A stretch of DNA of 64,000 nt from Ophiobolus disseminans. Its lineage: Eukaryota; Ascomycota; Dothideomycetes; Pleosporales; Phaeosphaeriaceae. The stretch's first letter is position 1. Each line of letters begins with the position of its first letter. Positions 10,142 through 23,196 of this stretch are shown here, in pieces. Below the pieces are notes generated by a model that was not told where the DNA came from, made no database searches, and saw nothing but the letters and a program-made list of their open reading frames with translations. Both the position numbers and the translations under genes were made by a program. The stretch lies in contig MU006227.1 of NCBI GenBank assembly GCA_010093685.1, forward strand, positions 312,154 to 376,153, read 5' to 3'.

Positions 10142-12331
10142 TCAACTGGCACACGCAAACGTGACCTGGTACTTCCCACCCTCCACATCCGCAACAGTCA
10201 CGCTCCCGACATCCGCCTCTGCAATCTCCAGCACAACATCGCCACACCGACCCTCCAGCTCCTGCACGACAGCTCTTCCTTTACAAGCCAATAGCGGTAT
10301 CTTGACTTCTCCGCTCGTCCCTTTGGGGGTTTCAAATTTCACTTCCAACCTCCCATCACTGATTTCCGTCCTCGCGCCAAAGAAACCCACACTCGTACTA
10401 AATCCTGCGTCCACATGCTTCAGATCCCCCAACTCAGGCGCAATGCGCCATGTCTTGCCACCTGCGCTCAGCAGCTGAATACCGGCAACATAGAAAGTGA
10501 GCGAGTATGTCGGACCCGTAGCCCAGCCGTGCGCATGGCTTATCCGCGCGTCGTTCTTGTACGGTGCATAGTGCAATTCGCCTGTTGTGGAGTAGCCCTC
10601 GAGAAGCGTCGAGTTTGTCATGCGCGGATCATCCATCATAAAGCCCCACTGCAACCGCATGAGTGCAATTGCTGCTGTTGTGTTCGCGGCGAGGAAATGG
10701 GCTTGCAGTTCAAAGCCGCTGATAAAGGGCGATATGGCATCTGCGGCTTCAGGAGCGGGCGCGCCATAGGGCGTCCACCGCTGTGCGAGGTTTCTGCTGA
10801 TTTGCTCGATCTGGCTTGAGTTTGCAGTCAGGTTCGCGACGACGACCCAGGAGTTGCCGTCTTGCGGCATCAAGGTGGTGGTTTCGTTGTCCCTGTACAT
10901 GCCCTCTTCCGCGACCCAGAGAAGGTCGTTCGCAGCGGCCTTGATCTGCTCGGCGCTCGAGGTCCAATTCGCAATCGGGGCGGTGTCGTTGAGAACGGTG
11001 GCAAGATGGATGCCTTGGTTGATAGTGTAGTAGAGGATGGCGTTGGCTTCGATATTGTGACCACCCATGCCGAAGCGGAGCCAGTCATTAGGGGAGGTGA
11101 TATTCATCAAGCCTGTTGAGTCGATATATGAGAGAGACAGAGAAAGGGCAAACTTCCATTTGGACCAGAGAGAGGTGAGGTAAGCAATGTCGCCCTGACA
11201 ATGTAAGTTGGTTTCTTGGGATTACAACGTGGGCTTGACAACTTACAGTGTATAGATAGTGGTCCGCAACACCGATCAATGTATACAAATGATATGTGAA
11301 ACTCAGCATAAAAGGAAATGGCTGTCCAGCGTACGGAAGCTGCCCTGTAGTCGTGTTCTGTTGGTCAAACAGTGCGTCGAGCGAATTCTCAATTGAGATG
11401 ACATCGTTCGTAGATACGACAACACCAGGCACAGCAATTGCCATATCTGCGTCGAAGAGATTAGCTGCGCACAAGTGGAAGCAATCTATAGTAGAAACTT
11501 ACCGCCCGCCCACACCAACCTGTCCCTCTTAGCTCCATCCACTAAAGCGGATGTGCCATTCGTAATGGTAGCATTGTTGTACCATGGCGTTGGGACACCT
11601 GAAGAAGGTTCCGTTCCGAAGAGCACCAGCGCGTTACCGTACGCCGGATCGATTGTGCAAATCTGATTCGTATACGCTCCGGCGTACCAAATGCGGTTGA
11701 GGAGTTCGTCTACCCATTCACATTAGCCTCGTTGTTACCAGATAATAAAATCTATTCCACAATACTCACCATCACAATTGAACCACCCTGTGTAATTACC
11801 AATCGCATCGTCCTGCCAATGCGGCATGGCCGTGTAGTGCACCTCAATCGAACCAATTTCCACACTCCCAGTGCCATTGTGTACAAGAGTCACGTACCGG
11901 AACGCGCCTCTTTCCTTCTCTCGTGGCGCCGTGTACCTGCCCGGAGCGTTTACATGAAACCATAGAATCTCGTCATCGCCCGAGTCTGCTGTCGCGTCAC
12001 TAGTAGCATTCGAGATCCATAGCGAGCTTTCGGAAAACGTGACGCCGATGTACTGGTCCGCGTCCGAGACGGCTGCGATATCTAGCGAGATGATGCCAGC
12101 GATATTGATGCCGAAGTCCAGGGCAGTAGCTGCTTCGCCTTGGAAAGTCGATGTGGTATTTCCCGCGGAAGACATGGTGAGGGATTGTGGAGATGTGACG
12201 GAGCCATTTGAGCTGTGTACTAAGACAGGGTGGAGGGTGCGAGACTTGGGCGCGAGGATGTATCGTTCGTAGGGTATGGCTGAAGATGTAACAGCCAAAC
12301 CTAAGATGGGAAGAACAAAAGGTAGCTTCAT
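10142..12331 (-). CDS. Secreted GH78-type alpha-L-rhamnosidase-like glycosidase
   Basis: Exons 12331-11770, 11709-11503, 11446-11247 and 11194-10142 give 673 residues; all four phases agree. The protein begins with a signal peptide (residues 1-18, 'MKLPFVLPILGLAVTSSA') and has many N-glycosylation sequons, so it is secreted. An N-terminal beta-sandwich region is followed by a six-hairpin (alpha/alpha)6-type catalytic region ('ELLNRIWYAGAYTNQIC', 'DRLVWAGDMAIA', 'DWLRFGMGGHNIEANAILYY', 'SHAHGWATGP'). A C-terminal beta domain ends the protein. This layout and the DRLVWAGD block are typical of fungal GH78 and related plant-polymer-degrading enzymes. The substrate (rhamnosides in pectin or flavonoids) is inferred from the family. 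Neighbouring genes give no pathway link. Confidence 0.82.
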
Positions 12332-13220
12332 CTTGAAACCTTTAATAGTAGTTCGCTATACCATCATTTGAAATGCTTGGGTTACGTTCTTATACATAAT
12401 TTGTCGACCATCGCATAGGTAGCTTACACCACTTGCCATCAGCAAATGCCGTACAGTCGGGACAGCGTCCACCGAGTGACGAGGTCGATGCACATCGAAG
12501 ACATCGAGGTGTGCGGAGCGTATCCTAGTCGACGCGGGGAAGTGCACTAAAGGTTTGCCACCCGCTTTATGATTCGATCCTTCCCCTGTGTTGTTGTTGA
12601 TCTTGGAAGTTTCCACGGATCTACTTCGGCGTCCGCCATATGCAAAACACTACTCTACTACCAGCCACCTCATAGCAGAAATAGATGAGAGTTTTCATAT
12701 GTCACATAATCAACGATCTAAAAGTGGGAAAAAATGGCAAAAACATACAACAGCGGGGATTCGCCAGTGGTCACCCACCTGACTACTGGTCCGCCGGTGT
12801 CCTGCTTAAATATTGCTGAGCGGACGGGAAGCATTGTTCTCAGAACCCTATGGTCGTATGTGAAAAATAGAACGCAAAAACTTCGCTATATCGACCCGAA
12901 ATGCGGCTCATTGCCCTAGGCAGCCATCTAGGTGGTGTGGCCGATGCTTAGAAACTATCATTTATTTCTGCTAGGGGGTGCAGTTTTGACCAGTTGACCC
13001 CGGGCTCATATGTGGATTGGATGGCGTGGGCGCAAAATGGATTCGGCACTTGATACCACGACGTAGGAGGAGTGCTTTCGAGAGCCTGGTGTGTTTGTGG
13101 CGACAACTATGAATGAGCTTCCGAGACTATTCTCCTGAGGTTGTCAGAGGCTTTGGCAACATTGAGAGGCATATTTGAGCGATATGGTCGCAGTATAATC
13201 GAACTATTGATACCATTCTC
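12332..13220. other. Intergenic, no gene seen
   Basis: About 0.9 kb between the 5' end of the glycosidase gene and the 3' end of VPS16. Only short shadow frames are present. It should contain the glycosidase promoter (12332 upward) and the VPS16 3' UTR. I recognise no repeat or RNA gene. Confidence 0.6.
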
Positions 13221-15839
13221 TCACGTCCTACCCTGTGGCAACATGCCCACCAGTCTCTCAATTTCCACGGCCGCACTCCCTCCAGCCTTGCTTCTCAGGT
13301 CCTCTAGCAGTGCCCTATCCTTGGCCTTGAAGGCCTCCTCGCCAGCTTTAACGAATAGGCCGCACTTCACCCACATGTTCACCCTCTCCGCAACCGGCAG
13401 ATTAGTGCATTTGGGAATAAACACACTCGCCACTCTCGTGTTACCTGCTGCAAGCACTTCGTTGAAGAATGGCTCCCAGCCAATAGGACTCTTCTTTTGC
13501 TTTGCAGTTTCTTCGAGTTCAGTCCAGTGCCGTGCTGCGACGAGAGCACGTAGACGGATGTAGGTATATGTTTTGTCTGTGATTTTGAACTCGCTCTGCA
13601 CCTTTTGGGCACGTTTGTAATGACCTTGACGGATGAGGTGGAATATGGTGTCATTGGCGCTCAAACCGATGAACGATGTCGACTGTGACCCCGGTGTTCC
13701 GGTCGTGCCGTCCCGTGTCCCCAGATCTTTTTCATACGTTTCCTGTAAACGGAGTAGTTTTGCTGCATCATCGATGGCTTGGCGCTGAAATACTGCGGAA
13801 GCATCGCGTGAGTCTTGGAGGTATTTCGACGCCAACTTCAGTTTGTCGAGCGAGGTATGAATCTCTGGTTGCGACAGAGCTTCAGAAAGCAGCAAGTTCG
13901 AACCATCTAATTGTCGATCGTCTTGATAGTACAAGTCTTTCAGCAGTTCTCGGTCTTGGTCCCAGGCTGAAGATTCTACAAGGGCGGTAGCAACAGGCCT
14001 ACTGTTGATGACGCGGAAGAAGGAAGCCAAGGGAAGCTTCTTGCGCAAGTGTAAGAGGACGTGATATACAAGGTCAGTGTCGCCAGATTCGATGGCCTTG
14101 TCTAGGGCGATGTTGTCCTCTTTCATGTTCAGAAGTAGAGGTACCTGCTTCCCGGCTCGCGGCTCATAGTTGAGTAGTTCGGTCGCGAGTCGTACACGGC
14201 CTTCGTCGTATGCCGCTCTGGCAATCTCCTCGAACGAGACACCTGGCTTTCCGTGTAGCTTCTTGACAATGAGATTGCAGATATCTTCTTCGGGGTCAGT
14301 GGAGACGCGGACTTTTTGCTGTGCCCAGTGTCCGTGAACCCGGCTCGATGGCAGATGCAAGTAGTCTGCAACGCGGAGTGCGAGCAGATACTCGTTGCGG
14401 TTTGTGAGGCGTTCAATGAGTTTCTCAGGGGTCATGCGACGGTACTGGTCATAGCTTAATGGCAGCCCAATTTCGTAGAAGCGCACAGCGTTTAAAACAC
14501 GTAGCGTGTCGCAGGTATCGACGAAGTCGTCCGAGGAGTATAGATCCAGTACAGACTTTCCGTATGAAGCAGCCTTTAGCAGCGACTTCTGCCAATGTAT
14601 CTGATACTCGTGCGCAGCCGCCTTGATGCATGTGTCTACCGCCTCTGCAAGCGACGGTCGTATGAGCTGGATGAGGTCGTCGGCCTTTGGACTCTTCTGC
14701 TCGAGCAGTGACGATGCTTCGAGAAGGTTTGCCGCGGGGGAGTCAGAGCCCAGGCGGAACACGTCAACAGCCTCGTCGGGCACTTTCTGAATGAACTCGC
14801 AGACGTCATTCGTGAGCAGACGGATACCGTCAACGTCGGGTAGCAGGTGCACCCACGAGTCATAGTAGAATTTTGCTGCTGCGCTTCGTGGGCCCACGAG
14901 GTGTATCTCGTCTTCCCAGGCGAGGGCAACGGCGTTGGATCCGCACCACTGCATGTCCTTGGGCACCGTCTTGACCTTGCTGTCATACTCGCTGAGCTTC
15001 TCGCTCCAATCGCCGCTGACGACCCACACCTTGCCGTCGTCGGTGTAGAAGGCGAGAAACTCGGCGCGAGGGCTGACGCTGATGTGTCCAAAGGGCCCGG
15101 CGTCGAAGTTGCGGTCCTCGGCCTCGGTGGCGTCGACGACGTAGAGCGTCTTGCCAATGGCCAGGATGACTTCGACGGAGCGCGAGAGCGAGTAGGCGGG
15201 CGGTATGATGCCCCATGACACGACGGGCTCTGTGGGCGGTATCGCGAGCAGCTTGGGGCGCGGTTCGACGTACGAGGCGACCGAGATGAGGTGGTTGTTG
15301 CCGAGGAGGGCCACGAAGCCGGTGCTGTAGAACTTGCACGAGACGACGCCAAGCGTGTCTGCATCGTGGCCCAGCGTGAAGGGGACAAAGTCGCCCTGGA
15401 GGTCGTAGTAGCAGCGCACCGTGCCGTCCTCTGTCACCACGAGCAGCTTCTCATCCTCAGACCAGCCCAGCCCCTTGATGGTGCCCTTGTCCCACTGCGG
15501 CTGTCAGCAATTGGCAGTACAGCGGGGCGTCTCTGGCGTACGTTGATGCTCCGAATGAGCTTGCCGGCGCAACTGTAGATGTCGATGCTCGCCTTGGATG
15601 CGCCGGGGCCACGGTACGTGTGCAGCTTCTCGTCATCGCGGTAGATAGCTGCTCTAATCAGTACTGCACCGCGAACAGCAGGGCACGGCTGCATACCCAC
15701 CTACGGCGCCGCTGTATGGCGCGCCCACCACATTGTAGTTCTCGAGCTCCAAGTCCTGGTCGAAGACGGCCGTGTACAGTTGCACCTTGCGGTAGAACTT
15801 GTCGCCGACTTTCTCCCAGTTGGCGGTTGGCTTGGACAT
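13221..15839 (-). CDS. VPS16: Vps16, HOPS/CORVET tethering complex core subunit
   Basis: Exons 15839-15701, 15651-15542 and 15500-13221 give 842 residues, the normal family length. Vps16 is a class C Vps core subunit of the HOPS and CORVET complexes. It holds the SM protein Vps33 and acts in membrane tethering and SNARE assembly at endosomes and the vacuole. Residues ~1-420 form the N-terminal beta-propeller (Vps16_N; 'NYNVVGAPYSGAVAAIYRD', 'DGKVWVVSGDWSEKLSEYD'). The C-terminal half is the helical Vps16_C solenoid ('LASFFRVINSRPVATALVES', 'ERVNMWVKCGLFVKAGEEAF'). The start ATG opens 'MSKPTANWEKVGDKFYRKVQ', matching the family N-terminus. Intron 1 uses the second of two possible AG acceptors (15652) because only that one keeps the frame. 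Confidence 0.95.
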
Positions 15840-16120
15840 GGCTACCGCGGGATCATGGCGTGGTGTCGATCAGATTGTGCATGCAGTCTTGGTTGCGGCC
15901 TGGAGCTGCGCGCATGCCAGAGTCGAGGTCATGGCGCATTGTCCGTGCTCCAGCTATCGATAACATTCACATCATTGCACACGTCGACCGACCATATCTA
16001 TCTGGGTATCAGTACTATTATCCTATATACTATGTAATATCCAAGCATTCGTATCCGAATCTCAAGCAAAACGCCGCGCTCATGCATTCGTTATCAAGTC
16101 ATCCAGTCCGCACCAACCCA

Positions 16121-18094
16121 TCACGAGTTACCCATAATCTCTGCCAGTGCCTCCCTCAACCCAAATCGCTCCTGGTCGCTTCCCACCTTCTTGCGGAAGA
16201 GCCCAAGATCCTTCAAGAAGTCCTGTGCCTCGTTCTGCAGCTCCTGCGCGAGCTCGTCGTGATCCCCTTCGTCGTAGCCTGAGTCAGAGTCATCATCGCT
16301 GGCCTCGTCATCGGTCGGTGCAGGAACGGAGTTCTCTTTACCGTCTCCTTCACCAAACCATTCTTCCTGCTCGAAATCTGGCGAGCCAAGGGCTCGGGGT
16401 GGGGGTAGCACGATGGGGTTCTTGAGCTCCCCCAGCGCGAGCGCCAGATGCCGACGGAGGGAGTCGATCTCGGCACGCAGCGTTGTGTTGACCGGCCGAA
16501 GCTCTTCGACTTCTGAGGTGAGCGCCCTGATCTTCGCCGCTGACATTTGCCGGTTCTCCTCCATCAATCGCTGCATCAGGGCAACCTGTCGCTGGTACTC
16601 TTCGAGCTCGGTAGCCTCTTCTCTCTTGCGCTGACTGGCTGCATTCACACTGACCTGCAGACTGCGGATCTGCTCTGCCATCTCCGTGATCTGGGCGTCG
16701 CGCTGCGCAGCTGATATGCTGTCCTGGTTGACCAGGGCACGGGTGCGGATGCGCTTCGCCTGGTCGGCATAGCGCAGCGTCGACAATGTCTCCTCGTAGT
16801 CGGCTGGTGCGATACAGGCCACCATGGCAGTTTTGCTGTTGCCGCCGAGAGAGTCCTTCAGGAGCCAGGTCAAGACCGAGTCGCGGTATGGGACGACTTC
16901 GCGGGGCCTTCGTCCTTTGGTGCCGTGTCTCCGTGGATCTGCAAGCGCAGCGATTACACGTCCGAGCGTTGTCAGCGACTTGTTGATCTGCCCACCTTCC
17001 TTGAGACGCTGGCCCGTAGCCTCGGTCGACTTTGCGCGCTCCGAGCCAGCCAGATCGACGAGGCGCATGCGTGAAGTGCGCTCGATGGTCTCGTCCGAGA
17101 GCAGCGAATGTGTGATTTGCCTGAGGCGGATCGTGAAGACGGCGTGGGATCGTGACGAGGTGTCGTTCATTTTGGTCGAGGCCGTGGTTCGACTCTGCAA
17201 CAGTGTCAGTGCTCGTCTCTTGGGATGTGGGAGGCCAGCCTACCAGGTCACCAACTTTGAGGAGGCGCTCGATGTCGGCGTACGACTTGATCTCGGTCTC
17301 GGTCAGGCCCTGCACATAGACACCGTCCTTCTGGCTCTCGCGGATCTTGAGGTAGATGGGCGGGGTTGTGCGGGGCGTGAGGAGGTCACGGACGTGCTCG
17401 TTGTACACCTCAAAGTACGAGACCTGCACATGGTAGCTGGTGTCTGGTCGCGGCTCATGGGCGATCCTGTCGAACAGCTCCTCGCACGTGCGTGGGATCA
17501 GGCCCGGGTTGTCTGGCGTGCCCAGCATGGTGTAGCTCTTGCCCGAGCCCGTCTGGCCGTAGGCGAAGATGCACGTGTGGTATCCTTCGAAGTTGTGGTC
17601 GAGGAAGTCTTCGCCGAAGGAGCGGTAGACGTCCTCCTGGTGCGCATAGTGCGGGTCCGACTCGTCGTGCGACCAGTACGAGCGGTCGAATGTGAACTCC
17701 TTGTCGTCCAGTATCCGCCGTGTGCTGGACGAGTTTTCGTCGTCGGCGGGCGCGAGCAGTGTCGTCTTCTGCGTCGCGGGATCCATGCGGATGAGGCAGC
17801 GTGTGCCCTTTTCCTTCTCTGCCACATGTCAGTCTCGTGTTTGCTGGGACGCATAGGGATAGTTTGCCCACCTCGCCTCACAAAGGCCCTGCATCGCACA
17901 ACGACCTTGACATTGCCTGGATCGTCTGCGATGGGCTGTGGAGCCATCATCGGGTACGGCTCTGATGCGCGCATTGAGGGCGCCGAGGCCGTCGTGTGCA
18001 ATCGTGCATACATGCTTGGTTCCAGAAAGTCGTCTAGCAATTCGTAAAGAGACTCGAGAAGCTGCTGCGACCTCGAGATGTAGAGTAGGTGCAT
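16121..18094 (-). CDS. Short kinesin motor protein, kinesin-3-like
   Basis: Exons 18094-17872, 17818-17244 and 17194-16121 give 623 residues, or fewer if a later ATG at 'MYARLHT' is used. The motor domain starts at 'VKVVVRCRAFVRRE'. It has the P-loop 'GQTGSGKSYTM' (~162-172), switch I 'NDTSSRSH' (~276) and switch II 'LVDLAGSE' (~311), so ATPase and microtubule binding look intact. The motor has the 'YRDSVLTWLLKDSLGGNSKT' block and a loop with extra basic residues, as in kinesin-3. After the motor there is a coiled coil (~440-520) and an acidic tail ('DDEASDDDSDSGYDEGDHDE'). FHA, PH and cargo-binding domains are absent. The closest description is therefore the short fungal kinesin-3 class (UncB-like in Aspergillus). 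That subfamily is an inference; the kinesin call is secure. Confidence 0.9.
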
Positions 18095-18501
18095 TGATTA
18101 CCGCAGGGTGCCCGAGGCGCTCGCCGGTCGCGCTTTCCCCGTTCGGTACAAAGGTAAACAGCGCGTTGCTGGGGAGGGAAGCGACGTCACAAGCTTGGCG
18201 CCCCACAACGGTCAAGACACCCTTGAATGCGACCACGGCCAGACAAGTGAAAAGCGAAGACCAACTTGGCAGCTGATGGAGCGACGTGGTCGTCTGTGAT
18301 ATGATCGAGAGTCTAATCTCATCCAGGGTCCCCGTTGGCAGAGTTCCGCACATTCCTAGGGCACGAAGCGACAAAAAAATTGACCCCTAGCACACCCCAA
18401 TCCGGACCCCTCCATAGCAGTCTCGTATCAGATCACATACACGAGCCTGGTCATCTTCAAATCCTTTCGCAGGTCTCTTGGTCAAGTCGGCAGGTCTGTT
18501 T

Positions 18502-21500
18502 ATGATGGATTTCGATGCCATTCTTGGCCTGCTTGATGAGCAGTCAAGAGCCAAAGCGCTTACACATGCTATGTCTACACTCGAGACAGCATCTCACTTG
18601 GAACCCAGTGCTCTAAAGTTGTGCATCAAACTATGGACGCCTTCGGGAACACCATCTGGAAACAGCGACAATCTTGTCGATCTCATCATGCTGCGGATGC
18701 CTTCCGAGCCGTTAGACCCTGACCACATGTACGATTTGGCTGAGGTGCTTTGTAGCAACCGCTCTTTCGCAAACATGCTGTTCAGAGAAAGAATACATAC
18801 CGACCTGGCCACACTTACGTTGGAGTTATCAAAGAAGGTTGAGGGAGACGCAGAAGAGTCTGCGGGCCAAGCCCTTCGTAAAGCCACGGTTAATCTGACT
18901 CTTCTCAAATGTTCCTACTGGCTTCCCAATACCCATAGTCACATCATTAGTCCCAACCTTCTTGACTTGCTCTCGGGTTTCCTCGGGTTTCCGGATCTGG
19001 ATGAGCTTGTGCTTGACACCATCTCAGCATTTCTGTCACTGCTGAAGCGGGAAGGTCCTATCTCTGTGGTGCCTCTAGATGATAGCTCTCAGCCCTGGAT
19101 GAAGCCCGATGTTATCTCGGGACAGATGATTCTGGCCGAGCCCATTATCGACGGAACTTTGTGGAACCGAATCACCGCCCTCGAGTCAGCATATTTTACA
19201 ACAGGTAGGTCGGTCTTCCTTGGGTCGCCACTTGTGTGCTTCCGCAACACCACACTAATGTTGTTCTTCCGTTGCCACACCTAATTAAGAAAGAAACATT
19301 CGCTAAGTCTCCAACAGGTAGGTCTTCTAGCAAGGTCTACAGGATATGGTTCCAGTGGATATCACAGATCGTCACTGATCAAGTATCACTCACATGTCTC
19401 CACGACAATACTTACTGGGAGAGAATCAAGACCGGTCTGTTACGTGGACACGCTGATCAGCGCAAATACTGTATCGGTATAATCCGGCAGTCTCTCATCG
19501 CCACTCAGAGTGACATCTCCACACCAACGATGTACTTTCTCGTTGCGGAACGTGCGATTTACTTGAAGGCATACGAGCAATACTCCAGCTTGTTCGAGAT
19601 TATTGTTCTGGACCGCTATGCGAATCAAGTGCAGGCATGCTTACCAGAGCTCACAAAACTCTTCAATTCTGAAGTGACTTCATCAATGGCGAGCACACTG
19701 CTTTCGGCCGCCCTCAATCCCATGGTACAAGAGGGCATCCGCAAGATTGTTGGGAACTGGTACATTGAGTATGTAGTCAAACTCCGGGGAGACCTCGCTG
19801 GCCACACCACTTTCCTCTTGGAAGGTTTCCTACCATGGGCCACCATGGGTGAAACGTTTACAAGCACACTCGTATCGATTCGAGAAATTACAGTCTGCAC
19901 GCATGGCGCTTCGTTGGTAGATGTCATAGCCAGATTCGTTTCAGACACGCCGTATATTGCCTCTTCGGCATCACCGGTCATGTCGAGCAAGAGAGTTGCA
20001 GTCTCTAGTCGACGGGCTGTGATAGTTGGAGTGTTGGATTTCATATTGAATGCCCGAGGAAAGATCTTCCAATTCGCCATACTTTACCTCCTCGAGGGTT
20101 TAATCAGAGGCCTACGTCAGTGTGCTGGCAACCTTCCCTTACAGGAACCCTTCACAACTGCCGAGCTCGACAGAATCTGTCGAATTTCGCGTCTTCCAGG
20201 CTTGCCAGAAATTGCAAGCGATCTCTACTCCGAATTTTGTTGGTTGCTCTGTGACTATAGCTCTGACAAAATTCGATTGGATATGCCGGGCTACCAACAG
20301 TTGCGCCGCCAGAACCAGAGATTGATAGCTCCTATAGAATCAGACACTCCAGGAGGCCTTGTGGCGGTTTCAGGCAGGTTGTCGCCAGTACAAGCTCTTC
20401 GGAAGCAACTGGGAGAGTCGAAACACCGCGTAATACAAGGAGACAACTATGCACCTGTGTGCAAAGACATTGTCGGTGCACTTGACCAAATGGATCCGGA
20501 CTTGATCAACGCTGCAGACCTGTATGCCATATTGGATGCTCTATGGGAGGAAGCAGATCGACGGCAGTTCATCAGATCGGTCGCTGTCCACATACCTTCA
20601 GTGCTGTTCCATTCGACATGTATGCGTGTCCTCGTTCGACAGCAGTCGAACAAAACAAACAATGAAGTCGAGGGCGATTTACGAGATCTGCTATCGAGAG
20701 CCATGATCCACCTTCAGCAGCTCTCCGAAGGCAGAGCATACATACTCTCTTTACTTGCAACCTCGGTCCGCAAAGCTGCCTTCTCCGTTCCTGAGCTTTT
20801 GCAATTGCTTCCATTTGAAGACTACATCATTCGCTTCCTCGATCATCCGCCGATTACCAAAGCGGAGTTCCTGTTCGAGGTGGTTGCTGCCGAAAAGCTG
20901 CAGCAGATCCATCCTCACAGAACCTATCATGCGTACTATGGTCAAAGAGAATGGGTCGCGTATGCCGCATTAATAGACTTGCTGCAACGTTTCCCTGAAC
21001 AGTACGTGCATATCGCTAGAAGGGTGTTAGATCGTCTACTTGAGCCTTGGAGGACTCAAAAAACCAATATTCCAATCATAAGCAAGTGGAAGAACGTTCT
21101 GCAGCTGCAAGCCATGCTCCTGCTAAACGACTTTTGCATACCGGACTCAGAGATTGACGTTTATCTCTCTGGATTTAGACATGCGCTGAATCTCGAACCC
21201 TGGCCGCGTTATCGCTTCTTGCTGGAATGGATCATTGCACGCATCTTCTATCGCTTCCCTGACAAGGCGTCACAGATTACTGAAGACCTCGGCAGTTTGG
21301 ACGATAACAGCTCGACGCACATCGCTAGTCTCATGAAGCTGGCAGTGCTGATAGCACCACAAACATCGGAAGAGTTCGCTACAGCATTCATGACACAACT
21401 TGTTCCATTCTCCGCTAGTCCGAAAGTACAGATCCGACACGAGTCGAACTACGCCATACCTATCATCTTTGATCTAGCAGTTGCGAAGGGCTGGAAAAGA

Positions 21501-22479
21501 ATAACTGAGAACGATGCTTTTGTGGGCTTGAACGCTTTCATTCGCCGACTGGACAAGTTTCAGTCGGCACCGTGGACTATCAGAACCCTAAAGCTCGATG
21601 CTGTCAATGACTTCACACTGGTCAACATTTTCCAAGGCCAGTACCTAACCATCGAATCGCCGGAGAAGGATCGGGTCGCATATGAGGACTTTGTTAGATT
21701 GCATCAAGCCGATCAGACATCTAGATTACATATTCCGCCTAAGCGCGTACCCCTCGGAACTCCGGGATCCACCCATTCAGTTATTGTACCGCCCACGATC
21801 AATCCTACAACGCGGCCTGTTGCGAATCAGGATGTTAAACCATCATCACCGGCCTTCTTCCAAACTAAATCCGGCTTCGACATCGACTCGCTCCACCCAC
21901 AATCCGGCTCCCCCAGTGTACAAAACCAGCGCCCAGCCTCTGTCGTTTTAGTGGCCTCTCTTATCGACAATCCAACCAATCTAGGCGGTCTATCTCGCAT
22001 CGCTGAGTCCTTCGGAATGGAAACTCTATACATCGACGATCTCAAGAAGACAGCACACAAAGACTTCAAAGCTACAAGCGTGACGTCTGAAAAGCATTTC
22101 CCAATTCGCGAGCTCAAGACGACTGCTGTGCCAGATTTTCTCATGGCTATGAAAACGCGCGGCTTTGAGGTCGTGGGCATTGAGCAAACAGATCGAAGTG
22201 GGATACTGGGGACTGATATCGACGCGGAAAGGTTGGGGACTCTGCCGAAGAAGTGTGTTCTAGTGCTTGGAAGCGAGAAGGGAGGAATCACTACGGAGGT
22301 TCTTGCAGTGATCGATCGTTGTGTGGAGATTAGAACAGTTGGCGTAACCAGAAGTCTCAGTGAGTGGAGCAATTGGTTCCTTAGTGGGAGCAAGTACTGA
22401 CTGTTTGCAAACAGATGTTCAGACTGCAGGAGGCATTGCGGTTTACGAATGGTGGAGAGAATGGTATAATAAGGTTTGA
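18502..22479 (+). CDS. TRM3: Trm3-like tRNA (guanosine-2'-O-)-methyltransferase
   Basis: Exons 18502-19204, 19318-22359 and 22415-22479 give 1269 residues. Yeast Trm3 methylates the ribose of G18 in the D-loop of tRNAs. Most of the protein is a long alpha-helical repeat region. The last ~170 residues are the SpoU/TrmH SPOUT domain: 'VVLVASLIDNPTNLGGLSR' (motif 1), 'VLVLGSEKGGI' (motif 2) and, after the last intron, 'VTRSLNVQTAGGIAVYEW' (motif 3, the SAM-binding knot). The last intron cuts this knot motif, so a model without it would lose catalysis. The ATG at 18502 is chosen; a second ATG follows at once. Intron 1 (113 bp) is longer than usual and is flanked by a 13 bp direct repeat. Confidence 0.92.
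19199..19324 (+). repeat. Direct repeat flanking TRM3 intron 1
   Basis: The 13 bp CAACAGGTAGGTC occurs at 19199-19211, spanning the donor site, and again at 19312-19324, spanning the acceptor site. The intron is thus exactly one repeat period (113 bp). The same AG|GT provides both splice sites. Confidence 0.95.
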
Positions 22480-23196
22480 TGGAAATTGCATGCTGGAATC
22501 CGGACTTGATCGATGTTCTGAACTTGAGGATGCAACTGGAGCTCCACCAGCATCGTTGCTCTGGGCTAGTAAATTGCTGGTTTCGAAAATTGATGTAACA
22601 AAAGCCAATGAACTAAAAGATGCAACATTGCTACTATATTCTGTCTTCGACTTCTATAGTGGTTGATAACAGTCGTGACGTTTGAGGCAGATTCAGACGT
22701 CGTGGGAAGGACCGTGCACTGGCGATGACCTCGGTCTTTTGCGTATTCCCTCCCAGCCTCTCCACTTCCATACGATGCAGCGACAAAGACGCTTCTTCTT
22801 GCTCAGCAAGCACTAACGTCTGTACTTGCTCATCACTAGATTGTGGAAGGGATTTTCGTTTCGCCTGAGGCATGTTACGCCTCCTCCTTCCCTGCCAAGC
22901 AGCGTGAAACCGCAATTGAAACACGCCCTCTTCCGCACCTTCGCATACTACTCCTGATCTGTTCGAAGATCGCCGAGTTGAGGATATCTGTCACTCGTCG
23001 CTTCCACACGTTTAGTTTCGAATAAGCATTCTGCTACTTCGCACAAGCATCCTGGGGCCAGCGCTGACAAGCATGGAGACGTGACAGCTCGAACGCCAAG
23101 CAGCAGCTGTCACCACATGTGAAACTGATATTATCCTTATTGGACTATGAAGACCTTTTATAGGGACCGCAACGTTCGCGCCAGGGAGACTGATGA
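22480..23196. other. Intergenic with one doubtful small ORF
   Basis: About 0.7 kb between TRM3 and the BTB gene. The minus strand holds a 79-codon ATG-initiated frame (22873-22634, starting 'MPQAKRKSLPQSSDEQ') that I do not recognise. It has no clear splice context and may be chance. The rest should be the TRM3 3' UTR and the promoter of the BTB gene. Confidence 0.45.

Noticed and set aside
16824..18047. 407-codon plus-strand open frame
   Set aside because: It lies antisense to the kinesin motor exons and introns; the minus-strand protein has clear kinesin motifs while this frame has no recognisable domain. High GC third positions create it.
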